A stretch of 13,933 nucleotides of DNA. Origin: JAKJEP01 sp964580995. Its GTDB lineage: Bacteria; Planctomycetota; Phycisphaerae; Sedimentisphaerales; SM23-30. Where the stretch lies: NCBI GenBank assembly GCA_964580995.1, contig CAZOMV010000129.1, positions 1 to 13,933 of the forward strand, written 5' to 3'. The translations under genes were made by a program, and so were the position numbers. Below the pieces are notes generated by a model, which was given only the letters and a program-made list of their open reading frames with translations, was not told the origin of the DNA and did not search any database. Of the stretch, positions 13,873-13,933 are shown one piece after another (position 1 is the first letter of the stretch; each line of letters begins with the position of its first letter).

Positions 13873-13933
13873 ATGAGATTTCAAGGATTTGATAAGAGCC
13901 TGATACAGTTTCTCGGGCAACTGAAACGAAACA
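13873..13933 (+). CDS. DUF2461-like protein, first 20 codons only
   Basis: The frame MRFQGFDKSLIQFLGQLKRN runs off the right edge. GGAG lies 8 nt before the ATG. Known: DUF2461 (TIGR02453) proteins begin with F-x-G-F, then L-x-F-L-x-x-L-x-x-N-N; the visible residues fit as far as they go. The function of the family is unknown. It starts 53 nt after the GH36-like gene on the same strand and may have its own promoter in the AT-rich gap. The assignment rests on very few residues. Confidence 0.55.
   Translation, partial: MRFQGFDKSLIQFLGQLKRN

Overview
The window is an accessory-type stretch of a bacterial chromosome. It is dominated by a cluster of large, exported, glycan-degrading proteins. The mix of an Asp-box (sialidase-superfamily) protein with lectin-like domains, two GH36/melibiase-like enzymes, a DUF4434-like lipoprotein and a six-hairpin glycosidase-like protein is typical of carbohydrate specialists in the PVC/Planctomycetota/Kiritimatiellota/Hydrogenedentota or Bacteroidota-like groups. 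The sequence alone does not fix the phylum. No SusC/SusD pair, sulfatase, transporter or regulator lies inside the window.

Layout. Positions 1-228 (minus) hold the N-terminal 76 codons of a DinD (DNA-damage-inducible protein D) homologue that runs off the left edge. Positions 247-870 have no convincing gene but carry two direct copies of a structured repeat of about 138 bp. Positions 873-1226 (minus) are the C-terminal remnant of an IS630-family transposase. Positions 1227-1831 are unusually rich in inverted repeats and otherwise empty. Then come three minus-strand genes: an Asp-box/sialidase-like protein (1832-4285), a GH36-like alpha-galactosidase just upstream of it (4303-6390, 17 nt gap, one operon), and a DUF4434-like putative lipoprotein (6668-7894). 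A divergent intergenic region (7895-8116) carries a near-perfect 25-nt palindrome and a good sigma70-type promoter facing right. The plus strand then holds a six-hairpin glycosidase-like gene (8117-11065) and a second, longer GH36-like gene (11135-13819). A DUF2461-like gene starts at 13873 and runs off the right edge.

How the genes fit together. The five central genes look like an outward-facing saccharolytic locus. All of them have export signals. Two paralogous GH36-like enzymes, one (alpha/alpha)6-barrel enzyme, one propeller enzyme and one TIM-barrel lipoprotein suggest stepwise trimming of a decorated, galactose-containing or similar glycan; the substrate is inferred and not visible in the sequence.

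Most notable: both plus-strand enzyme genes are interrupted by a single in-frame stop codon (TAA at 8819-8821, TAG at 11300-11302) with the same reading frame open on both sides, while the three minus-strand genes are intact. The 11135 gene has a clear ribosome site, a signal peptide and the start of an N-terminal domain ahead of its stop, so an ATG at 11417 is not the natural start. This may be recent decay, strain polymorphism or assembly error, or, less likely, readthrough. Other points worth a second look are the apparent insertion of a lectin-like domain inside the sialidase propeller and the structured repeat pair at 540-857.
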